In this document: piece by piece, positions 60,876 to 64,000 of the stretch | Position numbering within the stretch: the first letter of the stretch is position 1 | Layout: each line of letters opens with the position of its first letter | Origin: Flavobacterium alvei | GTDB taxonomy: Bacteria; Bacteroidota; Bacteroidia; Flavobacteriales; Flavobacteriaceae | Direction: 5' to 3' | Length of the DNA: 64,000 nucleotides | Assembly: GCF_002920895.1 (NCBI RefSeq) | Contig: NZ_PQVG01000003.1 | Span: 415,879-479,878 of the forward strand | The notes under the pieces: model-generated | Seen by the model: only the letters and a program-made list of their open reading frames with translations | Told to the model about the DNA's origin: nothing | The model's database searches: none | Made by a program: the position numbers and the translations under genes

Positions 60876-62885
60876 ATGAAAACCTACTTTAAAGCATTAG
60901 TTTTATTTTTTGCCTTTTTCTATTCCAATTCTAATGCCCAAGAATTCAAATTAGGAAAAGTTTCAATAGCCGAATTAGAAGAAAAAGAACATCCAAAAGA
61001 CCCGTCGGCTGCGGCAGCCATTTTATTCAAAAAAGGAGAAGTCAAATTCGAATATACTAGTGAATATGGATTTCAGGTCGTTACTAAAGTGCAAACCAGA
61101 ATCAAAATATACAAAAAAGAAGGGTATGATCTTGCAAATCAATCGGTTCCTTATCATTTAGAAAGTTCATTGAATGAAAAAATTGCTTTCTCGGATGCCA
61201 TTACTTATAATTTAGTTAGTGGAAAAATCGAAAAAACAAAACTGAAAAGCGATGGCGAGTTTGTAGAAAAGGTCAACAAATATTGGGGGCGAAAAAAAAT
61301 AACAATGCCAAATGTCAAGGAAGGTTCGGTGATTGAATTTGAATATACTATAAAAACTGGTCTCATAGGTTCACTGAGAGATTGGGATTTTCAATTGAGT
61401 ATTCCAGTTAATTATTCAGAATATACAACTTATGTCCCAGAATATTACACCTATAAATCAAACCAAACTGGAGGCATTGTGCTTAAAACAACCATTGAAA
61501 AAAACAGCAGAAAAGTTAATTATGTTTATGTTCAAGATAATAAGGATGGCACCCCACCAGCTCGTTCAAATGAAGAGTTAAACTTTATTGAGACGAAAAC
61601 CAGCTATTCTGTCAAGGATTTACCTGCAATAAAAGAGGAAGCATTTGTAAACAATATTCATAATTATACTACTAGTATTTCTAACGAGTTATCAGTGGTA
61701 AATTACCCAAATACACCTCCAAAATATTATTCGACTGATTGGGAATCTGTAGTGAAAACCATTTATGATTTTGATGATTTTGGTCCTGAATTGAATAAAA
61801 CAGGTTATTTTGAAGCTGATGTTGATAAGCTGTTGACTGGAATTAATACTTCAAACGAACGAATTGAAGCCCTATTTAATTATGTCAAATCGAATGTGAA
61901 ATGGGATGATTATAAAGGATATTCTTGTAATGAAGGAGTGAAAAATGCCTATAAAAACAAAACAGGAAATTGCGCCGAAATTAATTTGATGCTTACGGCA
62001 ATGATGCGATATGCAGGGCTAAATGCCAATCCGGTTTTAATTAGCACTCGCGATAATGGAATTGCTTTTTTTCCTAATCGAACTGCATTTAATTATGTGA
62101 TTGCAGCTGTAGAAACTCCAGAAGGTATGATATTGTTAGATGCAACTGAAAAATATTCGAAACCCAACATTTTGCCATTGCGTGATTTGAACTGGTTTGG
62201 AAGATTAATTCGAAAAGATGGAACATCGACAGAAATAAATTTGATGCCAAAAACACTCTCTAGAAAGGTTGTAAATATGGGTTTTGCTATAAAAAGCGAT
62301 GGCTCAATTGAAGGAAAAACAAGAAGTCAATATGTTGATTATGAAGCTTTAGATTTTAGAATACAACACCTGCTAACCAATAAAGACACTTATTTAGAAG
62401 AGCTAGAAAATAAAAACAACAAAATAGAGATTAGTGATTATGCTAGAGAAAACGACTTAGATTTATCTAAACCAATAAGTGAGATTTTTTCATTCAAAGA
62501 CACAAAAAGTGTTGAAATAATAAATGACAAAATTTACATTTCTCCTTTATTATTTCTTGCATATAAAGAAAATCCATTCAAACAAGAAGTTCGAGAATAT
62601 CCTGTAGATTTTGGATATCCTTCAGTCGAAAAAATAAATGTAAGTATAGAAATACCCGAAGGATATGTTGTCGAGTCATTGCCAGCACCAATAAATATTG
62701 CAACAGGTGAGAATGTTGGATCCTTTGTTTTTAATATTGCTAGTAGCGCAAATAAAATTCAAACTGTTGTTACATCAACCATAAACGAAGCCATTGTACC
62801 TTCTGATTTTTATCCAGTTTTGAAGGGTTTTTACCAGCAAATGATAGACAAGCAAAACGAAAAAATTGTTTTAAAGAAGATATAA
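60876..62885 (+). CDS. DUF3857 / transglutaminase-like exported protein (Cys present, His replaced)
   Basis: 669 residues, signal peptide ending NSNAQ. Second tandem paralogue; keeps Cys366 (TGNCAEINLM) but has FNYVIA where the first cluster member has NHI, and LLDATEKYS at the acidic position. So Cys and Asp/Glu are present but His appears missing. Start codon lies 2 bp after the previous stop. Function unknown; the stepwise loss across the cluster suggests binding or scaffold roles. Confidence 0.88.
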   Translation: MKTYFKALVLFFAFFYSNSNAQEFKLGKVSIAELEEKEHPKDPSAAAAILFKKGEVKFEYTSEYGFQVVTKVQTRIKIYKKEGYDLANQSVPYHLESSLNEKIAFSDAITYNLVSGKIEKTKLKSDGEFVEKVNKYWGRKKITMPNVKEGSVIEFEYTIKTGLIGSLRDWDFQLSIPVNYSEYTTYVPEYYTYKSNQTGGIVLKTTIEKNSRKVNYVYVQDNKDGTPPARSNEELNFIETKTSYSVKDLPAIKEEAFVNNIHNYTTSISNELSVVNYPNTPPKYYSTDWESVVKTIYDFDDFGPELNKTGYFEADVDKLLTGINTSNERIEALFNYVKSNVKWDDYKGYSCNEGVKNAYKNKTGNCAEINLMLTAMMRYAGLNANPVLISTRDNGIAFFPNRTAFNYVIAAVETPEGMILLDATEKYSKPNILPLRDLNWFGRLIRKDGTSTEINLMPKTLSRKVVNMGFAIKSDGSIEGKTRSQYVDYEALDFRIQHLLTNKDTYLEELENKNNKIEISDYARENDLDLSKPISEIFSFKDTKSVEIINDKIYISPLLFLAYKENPFKQEVREYPVDFGYPSVEKINVSIEIPEGYVVESLPAPINIATGENVGSFVFNIASSANKIQTVVTSTINEAIVPSDFYPVLKGFYQQMIDKQNEKIVLKKI

Positions 62886-62889
62886 GTTT

Positions 62890-64000
62890 ATGAAAGTCAG
62901 AATAATTACAATCCTGTTGTTTGTTGTTTCTTTTTCACAAGGAATTGCTCAAAAAGTAGATTTTGGAAAGGTCACAGTAGCAGCATTAGAAGAAAAAAAA
63001 CATCCAATAGATACAGCTGCTGTAGCCGCAATACTTTTTAATAAAGCCAGAACTTTTTTTAGTTATGATCCAAGAGTCGGTTTTAGCATTAATACTGAGA
63101 ACACCTTCAGAATTAAAATCTATAAAAAGGAAGGATTAAAATGGGCGAATTACAAAGTGCCGTATCGAATAGGTTATGAAAAGCTTAATGATGATAGAGT
63201 AGAGTTTTCAGATTGTTATACTTCAAATCTCGAAAACGGAAAGGTTGTTAAAACAAAATTGGCTAGCGAAGGCAATTTTAAAACTTCAATAAATAAGTAT
63301 TGGAAAGAAGAATCCATTACAATGCCTAATGTAAAAGTGGGTTCAATAGTAGAGTTTAAGTACGTTTTGAAATCAGAAAACATAGTTGAATTTCCAGATT
63401 TTAATTTCCAAAAAGACATCTTTGTAAATTATTCAGAATACACAACTCAAATACCTGGTTTTTTTGTTTATAAAGCAATTGCAAAGCGATCATCAGAATT
63501 AATATTTGAATCAAAACTTGAGCGAGGTTCCCTAAATTATACATTAAACGACGGGACAATGAGATCAGAAAATGTAAATTTCGAACAAGCCAAAAACACC
63601 TATAGTGCTTACAATATTCCTGCTCTAAAACAAGAACCTTTCGTAGATAATATTGAAAATTATCGTTTGTCTGTTACTCATGAGTTAGAGAAAACTCAAT
63701 TTTACCAAGCACCAGTAAAGAATTATTCTACAACTTGGGAAGGTGTGGCCAAAACAATCTATGAAGACAAAGATTTTGGAAAAGAATTACAAGAAAGAGA
63801 TTATATCAAGCAAGATTTGCCCTTGATTCTTAAAAATATAGAATCACCAGATAAGCGATTGGATGTTATATTCAAATTTGTGCAGGACAAAATGAACTGG
63901 AATAATAAAAAAGGGTATTATGTGGACAAAGGTGTGAAACAAGCCTATATTGATGCAACAGGAAATACGGCCGAAATTAACTTTATTTTGATTTCTATGC
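62890..64000 (+). CDS. DUF3857 / transglutaminase-like exported protein (partial, runs off window)
   Basis: Open from ATG 62890 (MKVRIITILLFVVSFSQGIAQ, signal peptide) to the window end, 370 codons. Clearly the third tandem paralogue (KVDFGKVTVAALEEKKHP, NKYWKEESITMPNVKVGSIVEF), more diverged than the other two. At the Cys position it has Thr360 (TGNTAEINFI). The C-terminal third lies outside the window. Confidence 0.85.
   Translation, partial: MKVRIITILLFVVSFSQGIAQKVDFGKVTVAALEEKKHPIDTAAVAAILFNKARTFFSYDPRVGFSINTENTFRIKIYKKEGLKWANYKVPYRIGYEKLNDDRVEFSDCYTSNLENGKVVKTKLASEGNFKTSINKYWKEESITMPNVKVGSIVEFKYVLKSENIVEFPDFNFQKDIFVNYSEYTTQIPGFFVYKAIAKRSSELIFESKLERGSLNYTLNDGTMRSENVNFEQAKNTYSAYNIPALKQEPFVDNIENYRLSVTHELEKTQFYQAPVKNYSTTWEGVAKTIYEDKDFGKELQERDYIKQDLPLILKNIESPDKRLDVIFKFVQDKMNWNNKKGYYVDKGVKQAYIDATGNTAEINFILISM

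Overview
The window looks like a chromosomal segment of a Flavobacterium-type member of the Bacteroidota. The evidence is its low GC content and A-rich, Shine-Dalgarno-poor leaders; promoters of the TTG-N18-20-TAnnTTTG type; a type B T9SS sorting domain; GldA; a GLPGLI protein beside a TonB-dependent-receptor-like protein; DUF3857 transglutaminase-like proteins; and a fused DAHP synthase/chorismate mutase. I saw no rRNA, tRNA, CRISPR array, prophage or recognisable insertion sequence.

Layout. 1-6.0 kb (mostly minus): partial menaquinone methyltransferase, DHFR, thymidylate synthase, HIT protein, DUF151 nuclease, EtfA/EtfB. 6.2-13.7 kb (plus): pyruvate dehydrogenase E1 beta, an outer-membrane DUF5686 protein, an AlkA-like glycosylase, then a soluble and a membrane pyrophosphatase side by side; the membrane enzyme has an unusual Cys/Met-rich tail. 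13.8-16.5 kb (minus): a three-gene toxin-antitoxin-like cassette, a deoxynucleoside kinase and a secreted protein of unknown function. 16.8-20.4 kb: GLPGLI protein plus TonB-receptor-like partner.

20.6-45.3 kb is a sulfur/methionine super-locus: metK (minus), metY, a metX-aspartokinase-homoserine dehydrogenase fusion, osmC, metZ, an Rrf2 regulator, cysH-cysD-cysN-sir-cobA-cysG, split metH and metF. Together these genes reduce sulfate to sulfide, make homoserine and O-acetylhomoserine, fix sulfide into homocysteine, methylate it and make SAM. Three different RNA control devices seem to govern it: a SAM-II-like element before metK, a Met/Cys-rich leader peptide plus terminator before metY, and a SAM-I (S-box) riboswitch before the fusion gene. 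A small accessory insert (HEPN protein and DUF4359 protein) separates the metH halves and is bracketed by hairpin repeats.

45.5-54.1 kb: a T9SS-secreted adhesin-like protein, gldA, then an aromatic amino acid operon (pheA, aminotransferase, tyrA, DAHP synthase/chorismate mutase). The operon is preceded by a Phe/Tyr-rich leader peptide with mutually exclusive antiterminator and terminator helices. 54.1-64 kb: DUF3667 protein, RsgA, a four-helix-bundle (S23/IVP-like) gene bracketed by a perfect 29-bp inverted repeat, Dtd, and four DUF3857 transglutaminase-like genes in a row, two of which have lost the active-site Cys.

The most interesting signals are the two amino-acid leader-peptide attenuators, the trifunctional MetX-AK-HSD protein, the inverted-repeat-bracketed genes, and G-poor microsatellite repeats that repeatedly lie on the sense strand just before start codons.
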